64,000 nucleotides of DNA from NCBI GenBank assembly GCA_008729055.1, contig SDUX01000005.1, positions 3,681,062 to 3,745,061 on the forward strand. The letters are read 5' to 3'. Positions 40,686 through 50,667 of the stretch are shown here, in pieces. This DNA is from Pyropia haitanensis. Taxonomy: Eukaryota > Rhodophyta > Bangiophyceae > Bangiales > Bangiaceae. A program made the position numbers and the translations under genes. The notes beneath the pieces were generated by a model. It was not told the origin of the DNA and did not search any database. It worked only from the letters and a program-made list of their open reading frames with translations. The stretch's first letter is position 1. Every line of letters begins with the position of its first letter.

Positions 40686-42077
40686 TCACTCTGCTTCACG
40701 GGGTCCACGGAGGGGCGGGGCATGGGTCCGTCGAGGCGCAGGGAGCAAGCTCCTGAGAACGTACTCCATCTCCGGCGGGTCTCGATCGCATGGCGGGTCG
40801 TCCATCGTGCAACAGGCGGGGGACGGGGGGGTTGGTAGGAAGGATACGCGGTGTTGAACCGAAAATTGGGCTTGCGCCCGCGGAGAGAGGCGGTGCAGCT
40901 GTCGTGTGGGGACCACCGACACGCCCTCCTTCTCGTGCGCTGCATGCAAAATGGCCAGGAGGGACTTGAGGTTGGGAGAAAGGCAATCTTTACCGATAGC
41001 CGATTCTGCCGCCGTCTTAGTGCGCCGCACGCGCCGCCGCATCTGCCGCGGTCCCACGGGTCCTGATGCAGCTGCTGGCGACAAGGTGTAACGTCTGTTG
41101 ACGCCGTTCTTAAACTTGAAGCTTATTTCGCTGGGCCTTGTCTCACGCAGGTGCTTGGTCAGCAATGCCTCAAACCGCCGCAGCTCGGCGCCGGCAAACG
41201 AGTCATACCGCCCGAGCAGGTCCTCCAACATTCGCTCCATTGACCAATGGTCAGCGTCGGGCGCCACAGCCAAACCAGCGACGGACAGCGACACGTGCGC
41301 CGGATCCTCTTGGGCAAGCCCTGGCGAGACGCTGAAGGCTGGACTGGCACACACGGCCACGTGACGGTCGGGCCTCCCGGGCACCACGACAGCGACATAC
41401 GTGGCACCCAGGCCCGCGGGCTCCGTTGGGTTGTTGGGCGTTGCCGCCGCTGCGGCGAGTAAGGACGACAGACTTAGATGTTCTTGTGTGGAAGCTGCAG
41501 AGCTAAGTAGCTCCAGCCCCACGGCATCGGGTCCTCCGCAAAGATCGCTTGGGGCGCCATCGCCGGTACCCGCCGCACGGTCGGAGGACAACAGACGCTC
41601 GGATCTTGATTGCCTTTCGGCCGAGGATCTGCAGCCGCTGCACACCTTACGACGCTTGTCCCGTGGCATGCCGCGCTCCGCCTCAGCTTCCTGGGGGGTC
41701 CACAAAAGGTGGAAAAGCGCGGGTGACGGTGTGTAGCGCGCATCTACCGCACGGCCGCTGGCGTGGCGGGTTGATAGGCAGGCTGAGTAAGAGGCTGCCC
41801 GTTTCTTAGGAGTAGCTCGCCTCTTTTCATCGCATGTTGTGCACGTCCCAACCACCACGCCCGACGGGTGCCGATACTTGTGGCAGGAGTTGCCCCTTTG
41901 CCTCAGCCTCGCGGCTCTCTGGTGGGCACTCAGCTCAGAGGGATGGTTGCTCAAAGAGCACAGGTAGTCATTCACCGCTGCCGACGGGTAGAGGAAGGCT
42001 TTTTCACAGACGTGGCACACAAAGCCCAGAGGCTTGCCCGTGGACCGATGAACAATATCCTTTACCAAACCAATCAC
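40686..42077 (-). CDS. Array copy 10
   Basis: Full frame. Leu29, GTG75, Glu285, spacer C at 42163. Partner in the duplicated block is copy 15. Confidence 0.5.
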   Translation of the reverse strand: MIGLVKDIVHRSTGKPLGFVCHVCEKAFLYPSAAVNDYLCSLSNHPSELSAHQRAARLRQRGNSCHKYRHPSGVVVGTCTTCDEKRRATPKKRAASYSACLSTRHASGRAVDARYTPSPALFHLLWTPQEAEAERGMPRDKRRKVCSGCRSSAERQSRSERLLSSDRAAGTGDGAPSDLCGGPDAVGLELLSSAASTQEHLSLSSLLAAAAATPNNPTEPAGLGATYVAVVVPGRPDRHVAVCASPAFSVSPGLAQEDPAHVSLSVAGLAVAPDADHWSMERMLEDLLGRYDSFAGAELRRFEALLTKHLRETRPSEISFKFKNGVNRRYTLSPAAASGPVGPRQMRRRVRRTKTAAESAIGKDCLSPNLKSLLAILHAAHEKEGVSVVPTRQLHRLSPRAQAQFSVQHRVSFLPTPPSPACCTMDDPPCDRDPPEMEYVLRSLLPAPRRTHAPPLRGPREAE

Positions 42078-42321
42078 ATCATCCAGTGCACTGCAAAAGT
42101 GAGAGAGAAAAAGGAGCGGAGGGATCGGTGCACCATACAGTCAGTGACCAGTGGTACAGGGACAGGTGGAGGTGTCTCTGAGGAGACCAAGCCCAGCCGG
42201 AGTGATAGCAGCGGCCGAGGCGGGGGTCTGCTCAAAAGAAATACCCGTACCCAACAGAAATAGATGCATCAGATCACGGCCGTCACAGCGCTGCAAACAG
42301 AATCATGCTGCGCCCAGTGCT

Positions 42322-43713
42322 TCACTCTGCTTCACGGGGTCCACGGAGGGGCGGGGCATGGGTCCGTCGAGGCGCAGGGAGCAAGCTCCTGAGAACGTAC
42401 TCCATCTCCGGCGGGTCTCGATCGCATGGCGGGTCGTCCATCGTGCAACAGGCGGGGGACGGGGGGGTTGGTAGGAAGGATACGCGGTGTTGAACCGAAA
42501 ATTGGGCTTGCGCCCGCGGAGAGAGGCGGTGCAGCTGTCGTGTGGGGACCACCGACACGCCCTCCTTCTCGTGCGCTGCATGCAAAATGGCCAGGAGGGA
42601 CTTGAGGTTGGGAGAAAGGCAATCTTTACCGATAGCCGATTCTGCCGCCGTCTTAGTGCGCCGCACGCGCCGCCGCATCTGCCGCGGTCCCACGGGTCCT
42701 GATGCAGCTGCTGGCGACAAGGTGTAACGTCTGTTGACGCCGTTCTTAAACTTGAAGCTTATTTCGCTGGGCCTTGTCTCACGCAGGTGCTTGGTCAGCA
42801 ATGCCTCAAACCGCCGCAGCTCGGCGCCGGCAAACGAGTCATACCGCCCGAGCAGGTCCTTCAACATTCGCTCCATTGACCAATGGTCAGCGTCGGGCGC
42901 CACAGCCAAACCAGCGACGGACAGCGACACGTGCGCCGGATCCTCTTGGGCAAGCCCTGGCGAGACGCTGAAGGCTGGACTGGCACACACGGCCACGTGA
43001 CGGTCGGGCCTCCCGGGCACCACGACAGCGACATACGTGGCACCCAGGCCCGCGGGCTCCGTTGGGTTGTTGGGCGTTGCCGCCGCTGCGGCGAGTAAGG
43101 ACGACAGACTTAGATGTTCTTGTGTGGAAGCTGCAGAGCTAAGTAGCTCCAGCCCCACGGCATCGGGTCCTCCGCAAAGATCGCTTGGGGCGCCATCGCC
43201 GGTACCCGCCGCACGGTCGGAGGACAACAGACGCTCGGATCTTGATTGCCTTTCGGCCGAGGATCTGCAGCCGCTGCACACCTTACGACGCTTGTCCCGT
43301 GGCATGCCGCGCTCCGCCTCAGCTTCCTGGGGGGTCCACAAAAGGTGGAAAAGCGCGGGTGACGGTGTGTAGCGCGCATCTACCGCACGGCCGCTGGCGT
43401 GGCGGGTTGATAGGCAGGCTGAGTAAGAGGCTGCCCGTTTCTTAGGAGTAGCTCGCCTCTTTTCATCGCATGTTGTGCACGTCCCAACCACCACGCCCGA
43501 CGGGTGCCGATACTTGTGGCAGGAGTTGCCCCTTTGCCTCAGCCTCGCGGCTCTCTGGTGGGCACTCAGCTCAGAGGGATGGTTGCTCAAAGAGCACAGG
43601 TAGTCATTCACCGCTGCCGACGGGTAGAGGAAGGCTTTTTCACAGACGTGGCACACAAAGCCCAGAGGCTTGCCCGTGGACCGATGAACAATATCCTTTA
43701 CCAAACCAATCAC
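42322..43713 (-). CDS. Array copy 11
   Basis: Full frame. Leu29, GTG75, spacer G and Lys285, a state otherwise found only in copies 1 and 2, so it marks a junction between duplicated blocks. Confidence 0.5.
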   Translation of the reverse strand: MIGLVKDIVHRSTGKPLGFVCHVCEKAFLYPSAAVNDYLCSLSNHPSELSAHQRAARLRQRGNSCHKYRHPSGVVVGTCTTCDEKRRATPKKRAASYSACLSTRHASGRAVDARYTPSPALFHLLWTPQEAEAERGMPRDKRRKVCSGCRSSAERQSRSERLLSSDRAAGTGDGAPSDLCGGPDAVGLELLSSAASTQEHLSLSSLLAAAAATPNNPTEPAGLGATYVAVVVPGRPDRHVAVCASPAFSVSPGLAQEDPAHVSLSVAGLAVAPDADHWSMERMLKDLLGRYDSFAGAELRRFEALLTKHLRETRPSEISFKFKNGVNRRYTLSPAAASGPVGPRQMRRRVRRTKTAAESAIGKDCLSPNLKSLLAILHAAHEKEGVSVVPTRQLHRLSPRAQAQFSVQHRVSFLPTPPSPACCTMDDPPCDRDPPEMEYVLRSLLPAPRRTHAPPLRGPREAE

Positions 43714-43957
43714 ATCATCCAGTGCACTGCAAAAGTGAGAGAGAAAAAGGAGCGGAGGGATCGGTGCACCATACAGTCAGTGACCAGTGGTACAGGGAGA
43801 GGTGGAGGTGTCTCTGAGGAGACCAAGCCCAGCCGGAGTGATAGCAGCGGCCGAGGCGGGGGTCTGCTCAAAAGAAATACCCGTACCCAACAGAAATAGA
43901 TGCATCAGATCACGGCCGTCACAGCGCTGCAAACAGAATCATGCTGCGCCCAGTGCT

Positions 43958-45349
43958 TCACTCTGCTTCACGGGGTCCACGGAGGGGCGGGGCATGGGTC
44001 CGTCGAGGCGCAGGGAGCAAGCTCCTGAGAACGTACTCCATCTCCGGCGGGTCTCGATCGCATGGCGGGTCGTCCATCGTGCAACAGGCGGGGGACGGGG
44101 GGGTTGGTAGGAAGGATACGCGGTGTTGAACCGAAAATTGGGCTTGCGCCCGCGGAGAGAGGCGGTGCAGCTGTCGTGTGGGGACCACCGACACGCCCTC
44201 CTTCTCGTGCGCTGCATGCAAAATGGCCAGGAGGGACTTGAGGTTGGGAGAAAGGCAATCTTTACCGATAGCCGATTCTGCCGCCGTCTTAGTGCGCCGC
44301 ACGCGCCGCCGCATCTGCCGCGGTCCCACGGGTCCTGATGCAGCTGCTGGCGACAAGGTGTAACGTCTGTTGACGCCGTTCTTAAACTTGAAGCTTATTT
44401 CGCTGGGCCTTGTCTCACGCAGGTGCTTGGTCAGCAATGCCTCAAACCGCCGCAGCTCGGCGCCGGCAAACGAGTCATACCGCCCGAGCAGGTCCTCCAA
44501 CATTCGCTCCATTGACCAATGGTCAGCGTCGGGCGCCACAGCCAAACCAGCGACGGACAGCGACACGTGCGCCGGATCCTCTTGGGCAAGCCCTGGCGAG
44601 ACGCTGAAGGCTGGACTGGCACACACGGCCACGTGACGGTCGGGCCTCCCGGGCACCACGACAGCGACATACGTGGCACCCAGGCCCGCGGGCTCCGTTG
44701 GGTTGTTGGGCGTTGCCGCCGCTGCGGCGAGTAAGGACGACAGACTTAGATGTTCTTGTGTGGAAGCTGCAGAGCTAAGTAGCTCCAGCCCCACGGCATC
44801 GGGTCCTCCGCAAAGATCGCTTGGGGCGCCATCGCCGGTACCCGCCGCACGGTCGGAGGACAACAGACGCTTGGATCTTGATTGCCTTTCGGCCGAGGAT
44901 CTGCAGCCGCTGCACACCTTACGACGCTTGTCCCGTGGCATGCCGCGCTCCGCCTCAGCTTCCTGGGGGGTCCACAAAAGGTGGAAAAGCGCGGGTGACG
45001 GTGTGTAGCGCGCATCTACCGCACGGCCGCTGGCGTGGCGGGTTGATAGGCAGGCTGAGTAAGAGGCTGCCCGTTTCTTAGGAGTAGCTCGCCTCTTTTC
45101 ATCGCATGTTGTGCACGTCCCAACTACCACGCCCGACGGGTGCCGATACTTGTGGCAGGAGTTGCCCCTTTGCCTCAGCCTCGCGGCTCTCTGGTGGGCA
45201 CTCAGCTCAGAGGGATGGTTGCTCAAAGAGCACAGGTAGTCATTCACCGCTGCCGACGGGTAGAAGAAGGCTTTTTCACAGACGTGGCACACAAAGCCCA
45301 GAGGCTTGCCCGTGGACCGATGAACAATATCCTTTACCAAACCAATCAC
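43958..45349 (-). CDS. Array copy 12
   Basis: Full frame. Phe29, GTA75, Glu285, spacer G like copy 7, plus a private Glu160Lys. Confidence 0.5.
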   Translation of the reverse strand: MIGLVKDIVHRSTGKPLGFVCHVCEKAFFYPSAAVNDYLCSLSNHPSELSAHQRAARLRQRGNSCHKYRHPSGVVVGTCTTCDEKRRATPKKRAASYSACLSTRHASGRAVDARYTPSPALFHLLWTPQEAEAERGMPRDKRRKVCSGCRSSAERQSRSKRLLSSDRAAGTGDGAPSDLCGGPDAVGLELLSSAASTQEHLSLSSLLAAAAATPNNPTEPAGLGATYVAVVVPGRPDRHVAVCASPAFSVSPGLAQEDPAHVSLSVAGLAVAPDADHWSMERMLEDLLGRYDSFAGAELRRFEALLTKHLRETRPSEISFKFKNGVNRRYTLSPAAASGPVGPRQMRRRVRRTKTAAESAIGKDCLSPNLKSLLAILHAAHEKEGVSVVPTRQLHRLSPRAQAQFSVQHRVSFLPTPPSPACCTMDDPPCDRDPPEMEYVLRSLLPAPRRTHAPPLRGPREAE

Positions 45350-45593
45350 ATCATCCAGTGCACTGCAAAAGTGAGAGAGAAAAAGGAGCGGAGGGATCGG
45401 TGCACCATACAGTCAGTGACCAGTGGTACAGGGAGAGGTGGAGGTGTCTCTGAGGAGACCAAGCCCAGCCGGAGTGATAGCAGCGGCCGAGGCGGGGGTC
45501 TGCTCAAAAGAAATACCCGTACCCAACAGAAATAGATGCATCAGATCACGGCCGTCACAGCGCTGCAAACAGAATCATGCTGCGCCCAGTGCT

Positions 45594-46985
45594 TCACTCT
45601 GCTTCACGGGGTCCACGGAGGGGCGGGGCATGGGTCCGTCGAGGCGCAGGGAGCAAGCTCCTGAGAACGTACTCCATCTCCGGCGGGTCTCGATCGCATG
45701 GCGGGTCGTCCATCGTGCAACAGGCGGGGGACGGGGGGGTTGGTAGGAAGGATACGCGGTGTTGAACCGAAAATTGGGCTTGCGCCCGCGGAGAGAGGCG
45801 GTGCAGCTGTCGTGTGGGGACCACCGACACGCCCTCCTTCTCGTGCGCTGCATGCAAAATGGCCAGGAGGGACTTGAGGTTGGGAGAAAGGCAATCTTTA
45901 CCGATAGCCGATTCTGCCGCCGTCTTAGTGCGCCGCACGCGCCGCCGCATCTGCCGCGGTCCCACGGGTCCTGATGCAGCTGCTGGCGACAAGGTGTAAC
46001 GTCTGTTGACGCCGTTCTTAAACTTGAAGCTTATTTCGCTGGGCCTTGTCTCACGCAGGTGCTTGGTCAGCAATGCCTCAAACCGCCGCAGCTCGGCGCC
46101 GGCAAACGAGTCATACCGCCCGAGCAGGTCCTCCAACATTCGCTCCATTGACCAATGGTCAGCGTCGGGCGCCACAGCCAAACCAGCGACGGACAGCGAC
46201 ACGTGCGCCGGATCCTCTTGGGCAAGCCCTGGCGAGACGCTGAAGGCTGGACTGGCACACACGGCCACGTGACGGTCGGGCCTCCCGGGCACCACGACAG
46301 CGACATACGTGGCACCCAGGCCCGCGGGCTCCGTTGGGTTGTTGGGCGTTGCCGCCGCTGCGGCGAGTAAGGACGACAGACTTAGATGTTCTTGTGTGGA
46401 AGCTGCAGAGCTAAGTAGCTCCAGCCCCACGGCATCGGGTCCTCCGCAAAGATCGCTTGGGGCGCCATCGCCGGTACCCGCCGCACGGTCGGAGGACAAC
46501 AGACGCTCGGATCTTGATTGCCTTTCGGCCGAGGATCTGCAGCCGCTGCACACCTTACGACGCTTGTCCCGTGGCATGCCGCGCTCCGCCTCAGCTTCCT
46601 GGGGGGTCCACAAAAGGTGGAAAAGCGCGGGTGACGGTGTGTAGCGCGCATCTACCGCACGGCCGCTGGCGTGGCGGGTTGATAGGCAGGCTGAGTAAGA
46701 GGCTGCCCGTTTCTTAGGAGTAGCTCGCCTCTTTTCATCGCATGTTGTGCACGTCCCAACTACCACGCCCGACGGGTGCCGATACTTGTGGCAGGAGTTG
46801 CCCCTTTGCCTCAGCCTCGCGGCTCTCTGGTGGGCACTCAGCTCAGAGGGATGGTTGCTCAAAGAGCACAGGTAGTCATTCACCGCTGCCGACGGGTAGA
46901 AGAAGGCTTTTTCACAGACGTGGCACACAAAGCCCAGAGGCTTGCCCGTGGACCGATGAACAATATCCTTTACCAAACCAATCAC
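45594..46985 (-). CDS. Array copy 13
   Basis: Full frame. Phe29, GTA75, spacer C at 47071, matching copy 8. Confidence 0.5.
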   Translation of the reverse strand: MIGLVKDIVHRSTGKPLGFVCHVCEKAFFYPSAAVNDYLCSLSNHPSELSAHQRAARLRQRGNSCHKYRHPSGVVVGTCTTCDEKRRATPKKRAASYSACLSTRHASGRAVDARYTPSPALFHLLWTPQEAEAERGMPRDKRRKVCSGCRSSAERQSRSERLLSSDRAAGTGDGAPSDLCGGPDAVGLELLSSAASTQEHLSLSSLLAAAAATPNNPTEPAGLGATYVAVVVPGRPDRHVAVCASPAFSVSPGLAQEDPAHVSLSVAGLAVAPDADHWSMERMLEDLLGRYDSFAGAELRRFEALLTKHLRETRPSEISFKFKNGVNRRYTLSPAAASGPVGPRQMRRRVRRTKTAAESAIGKDCLSPNLKSLLAILHAAHEKEGVSVVPTRQLHRLSPRAQAQFSVQHRVSFLPTPPSPACCTMDDPPCDRDPPEMEYVLRSLLPAPRRTHAPPLRGPREAE

Positions 46986-47229
46986 ATCATCCAGTGCACT
47001 GCAAAAGTGAGAGAGAAAAAGGAGCGGAGGGATCGGTGCACCATACAGTCAGTGACCAGTGGTACAGGGACAGGTGGAGGTGTCTCTGAGGAGACCAAGC
47101 CCAGCCGGAGTGATAGCAGCGGCCGAGGCGGGGGTCTGCTCAAAAGAAATACCCGTACCCAACAGAAATAGATGCATCAGATCACGGCCGTCACAGCGCT
47201 GCAAACAGAATCATGCTGCGCCCAGTGCT

Positions 47230-48621
47230 TCACTCTGCTTCACGGGGTCCACGGAGGGGCGGGGCATGGGTCCGTCGAGGCGCAGGGAGCAAGCTCCTGA
47301 GAACGTACTCCATCTCCGGCGGGTCTCGATCGCATGGCGGGTCGTCCATCGTGCAACAGGCGGGGGACGGGGGGGTTGGTAGGAAGGATACGCGGTGTTG
47401 AACCGAAAATTGGGCTTGCGCCCGCGGAGAGAGGCGGTGCAGCTGTCGTGTGGGGACCACCGACACGCCCTCCTTCTCGTGCGCTGCATGCAAAATGGCC
47501 AGGAGGGACTTGAGGTTGGGAGAAAGGCAATCTTTACCGATAGCCGATTCTGCCGCCGTCTTAGTGCGCCGCACGCGCCGCCGCATCTGCCGCGGTCCCA
47601 CGGGTCCTGATGCAGCTGCTGGCGACAAGGTGTAACGTCTGTTGACGCCGTTCTTAAACTTGAAGCTTATTTCGCTGGGCCTTGTCTCACGCAGGTGCTT
47701 GGTCAGCAATGCCTCAAACCGCCGCAGCTCGGCGCCGGCAAACGAGTCATACCGCCCGAGCAGGTCCTCCAACATTCGCTCCATTGACCAATGGTCAGCG
47801 TCGGGCGCCACAGCCAAACCAGCGACGGACAGCGACACGTGCGCCGGATCCTCTTGGGCAAGCCCTGGCGAGACGCTGAAGGCTGGACTGGCACACACGG
47901 CCACGTGACGGTCGGGCCTCCCGGGCACCACGACAGCGACATACGTGGCACCCAGGCCCGCGGGCTCCGTTGGGTTGTTGGGCGTTGCCGCCGCTGCGGC
48001 GAGTAAGGACGACAGACTTAGATGTTCTTGTGTGGAAGCTGCAGAGCTAAGTAGCTCCAGCCCCACGGCATCGGGTCCTCCGCAAAGATCGCTTGGGGCG
48101 CCATCGCCGGTACCCGCCGCACGGTCGGAGGACAACAGACGCTCGGATCTTGATTGCCTTTCGGCCGAGGATCTGCAGCCGCTGCACACCTTACGACGCT
48201 TGTCCCGTGGCATGCCGCGCTCCGCCTCAGCTTCCTGGGGGGTCCACAAAAGGTGGAAAAGCGCGGGTGACGGTGTGTAGCGCGCATCTACCGCACGGCC
48301 GCTGGCGTGGCGGGTTGATAGGCAGGCTGAGTAAGAGGCTGCCCGTTTCTTAGGAGTAGCTCGCCTCTTTTCATCGCATGTTGTGCACGTCCCAACCACC
48401 ACGCCCGACGGGTGCCGATACTTGTGGCAGGAGTTGCCCCTTTGCCTCAGCCTCGCGGCTCTCTGGTGGGCACTCAGCTCAGAGGGATGGTTGCTCAAAG
48501 AGCACAGGTAGTCATTCACCGCTGCCGACGGGTAGAGGAAGGCTTTTTCACAGACGTGGCACACAAAGCCCAGAGGCTTGCCCGTGGACCGATGAACAAT
48601 ATCCTTTACCAAACCAATCAC
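47230..48621 (-). CDS. Array copy 14
   Basis: Full frame. Leu29, GTG75, spacer G, matching copy 9 but without its deletion. Confidence 0.5.
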   Translation of the reverse strand: MIGLVKDIVHRSTGKPLGFVCHVCEKAFLYPSAAVNDYLCSLSNHPSELSAHQRAARLRQRGNSCHKYRHPSGVVVGTCTTCDEKRRATPKKRAASYSACLSTRHASGRAVDARYTPSPALFHLLWTPQEAEAERGMPRDKRRKVCSGCRSSAERQSRSERLLSSDRAAGTGDGAPSDLCGGPDAVGLELLSSAASTQEHLSLSSLLAAAAATPNNPTEPAGLGATYVAVVVPGRPDRHVAVCASPAFSVSPGLAQEDPAHVSLSVAGLAVAPDADHWSMERMLEDLLGRYDSFAGAELRRFEALLTKHLRETRPSEISFKFKNGVNRRYTLSPAAASGPVGPRQMRRRVRRTKTAAESAIGKDCLSPNLKSLLAILHAAHEKEGVSVVPTRQLHRLSPRAQAQFSVQHRVSFLPTPPSPACCTMDDPPCDRDPPEMEYVLRSLLPAPRRTHAPPLRGPREAE

Positions 48622-48865
48622 ATCATCCAGTGCACTGCAAAAGTGAGAGAGAAAAAGGAGCGGAGGGATCGGTGCACCATACAGTCAGTGACCAGTGGTA
48701 CAGGGAGAGGTGGAGGTGTCTCTGAGGAGACCAAGCCCAGCCGGAGTGATAGCAGCGGCCGAGGCGGGGGTCTGCTCAAAAGAAATACCCGTACCCAACA
48801 GAAATAGATGCATCAGATCACGGCCGTCACAGCGCTGCAAACAGAATCATGCTGCGCCCAGTGCT

Positions 48866-50257
48866 TCACTCTGCTTCACGGGGTCCACGGAGGGGCGGGG
48901 CATGGGTCCGTCGAGGCGCAGGGAGCAAGCTCCTGAGAACGTACTCCATCTCCGGCGGGTCTCGATCGCATGGCGGGTCGTCCATCGTGCAACAGGCGGG
49001 GGACGGGGGGGTTGGTAGGAAGGATACGCGGTGTTGAACCGAAAATTGGGCTTGCGCCCGCGGAGAGAGGCGGTGCAGCTGTCGTGTGGGGACCACCGAC
49101 ACGCCCTCCTTCTCGTGCGCTGCATGCAAAATGGCCAGGAGGGACTTGAGGTTGGGAGAAAGGCAATCTTTACCGATAGCCGATTCTGCCGCCGTCTTAG
49201 TGCGCCGCACGCGCCGCCGCATCTGCCGCGGTCCCACGGGTCCTGATGCAGCTGCTGGCGACAAGGTGTAACGTCTGTTGACGCCGTTCTTAAACTTGAA
49301 GCTTATTTCGCTGGGCCTTGTCTCACGCAGGTGCTTGGTCAGCAATGCCTCAAACCGCCGCAGCTCGGCGCCGGCAAACGAGTCATACCGCCCGAGCAGG
49401 TCCTCCAACATTCGCTCCATTGACCAATGGTCAGCGTCGGGCGCCACAGCCAAACCAGCGACGGACAGCGACACGTGCGCCGGATCCTCTTGGGCAAGCC
49501 CTGGCGAGACGCTGAAGGCTGGACTGGCACACACGGCCACGTGACGGTCGGGCCTCCCGGGCACCACGACAGCGACATACGTGGCACCCAGGCCCGCGGG
49601 CTCCGTTGGGTTGTTGGGCGTTGCCGCCGCTGCGGCGAGTAAGGACGACAGACTTAGATGTTCTTGTGTGGAAGCTGCAGAGCTAAGTAGCTCCAGCCCC
49701 ACGGCATCGGGTCCTCCGCAAAGATCGCTTGGGGCGCCATCGCCGGTACCCGCCGCACGGTCGGAGGACAACAGACGCTCGGATCTTGATTGCCTTTCGG
49801 CCGAGGATCTGCAGCCGCTGCACACCTTACGACGCTTGTCCCGTGGCATGCCGCGCTCCGCCTCAGCTTCCTGGGGGGTCCACAAAAGGTGGAAAAGCGC
49901 GGGTGACGGTGTGTAGCGCGCATCTACCGCACGGCCGCTGGCGTGGCGGGTTGATAGGCAGGCTGAGTAAGAGGCTGCCCGTTTCTTAGGAGTAGCTCGC
50001 CTCTTTTCATCGCATGTTGTGCACGTCCCAACCACCACGCCCGACGGGTGCCGATACTTGTGGCAGGAGTTGCCCCTTTGCCTCAGCCTCGCGGCTCTCT
50101 GGTGGGCACTCAGCTCAGAGGGATGGTTGCTCAAAGAGCACAGGTAGTCATTCACCGCTGCCGACGGGTAGAGGAAGGCTTTTTCACAGACGTGGCACAC
50201 AAAGCCCAGAGGCTTGCCCGTGGACCGATGAACAATATCCTTTACCAAACCAATCAC
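48866..50257 (-). CDS. Array copy 15
   Basis: Full frame. Leu29, GTG75, spacer C at 50343, matching copy 10. It is the last complete unit. Confidence 0.5.
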   Translation of the reverse strand: MIGLVKDIVHRSTGKPLGFVCHVCEKAFLYPSAAVNDYLCSLSNHPSELSAHQRAARLRQRGNSCHKYRHPSGVVVGTCTTCDEKRRATPKKRAASYSACLSTRHASGRAVDARYTPSPALFHLLWTPQEAEAERGMPRDKRRKVCSGCRSSAERQSRSERLLSSDRAAGTGDGAPSDLCGGPDAVGLELLSSAASTQEHLSLSSLLAAAAATPNNPTEPAGLGATYVAVVVPGRPDRHVAVCASPAFSVSPGLAQEDPAHVSLSVAGLAVAPDADHWSMERMLEDLLGRYDSFAGAELRRFEALLTKHLRETRPSEISFKFKNGVNRRYTLSPAAASGPVGPRQMRRRVRRTKTAAESAIGKDCLSPNLKSLLAILHAAHEKEGVSVVPTRQLHRLSPRAQAQFSVQHRVSFLPTPPSPACCTMDDPPCDRDPPEMEYVLRSLLPAPRRTHAPPLRGPREAE

Positions 50258-50501
50258 ATCATCCAGTGCACTGCAAAAGTGAGAGAGAAAAAGGAGCGGA
50301 GGGATCGGTGCACCATACAGTCAGTGACCAGTGGTACAGGGACAGGTGGAGGTGTCTCTGAGGAGACCAAGCCCAGCCGGAGTGATAGCAGCGGCCGAGG
50401 CGGGGGTCTGCTCAAAAGAAATACCCGTACCCAACAGAAATAGATGCATCAGATCACGGCCGTCACAGCGCTGCAAACAGAATCATGCTGCGCCCAGTGC
50501 T

Positions 50502-50667
50502 TCACTCTGCTTCACGGGGTCCACGGAGGGGCGGGGCATGGGTCCGTCGAGGCGCAGGGAGCAAGCTCCTGAGAACGTACTCCATCTCCGGCGGGTCTCG
50601 ATCGCATGGCGGGTCGTCCATCGTGCAACAGGCGGGGGACGGGGGGGTTGGTAGGAAGGATACGCGG
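50502..50667 (-). pseudogene. Array copy 16: C-terminal fragment
   Basis: Only the last 55 codons or so and the stop remain. Unit homology ends at 50667, where unrelated sequence (AGGGCGTCGGGAG) begins. Confidence 0.8.

Larger units (their letters stand above)
25029..50667 (-). repeat. Coding macrosatellite: about 15.7 head-to-tail copies of a 1,636-bp unit
   Basis: The same unit recurs with period 1,636 bp (one unit is 1,635). Left homology begins at GACAGCGACATACG (25029) and right homology stops at GGATACGCGG (50667). Each unit holds a 1,392-bp minus-strand open frame and 244 bp of spacer. Copies differ at only a handful of sites. Because 1,636 is not divisible by 3 the frame does not run through successive units, so the repeated frame is a property of the unit. 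Sharp ends, high identity and uniform orientation point to recent amplification by unequal exchange or replication slippage. True copy number is subject to assembly error. Confidence 0.97.

Noticed and set aside
25029..50667. CRISPR-like or phage-like array
   Set aside because: Unit length is 1,636 bp with no short repeat/spacer pattern; the flanks are eukaryotic.
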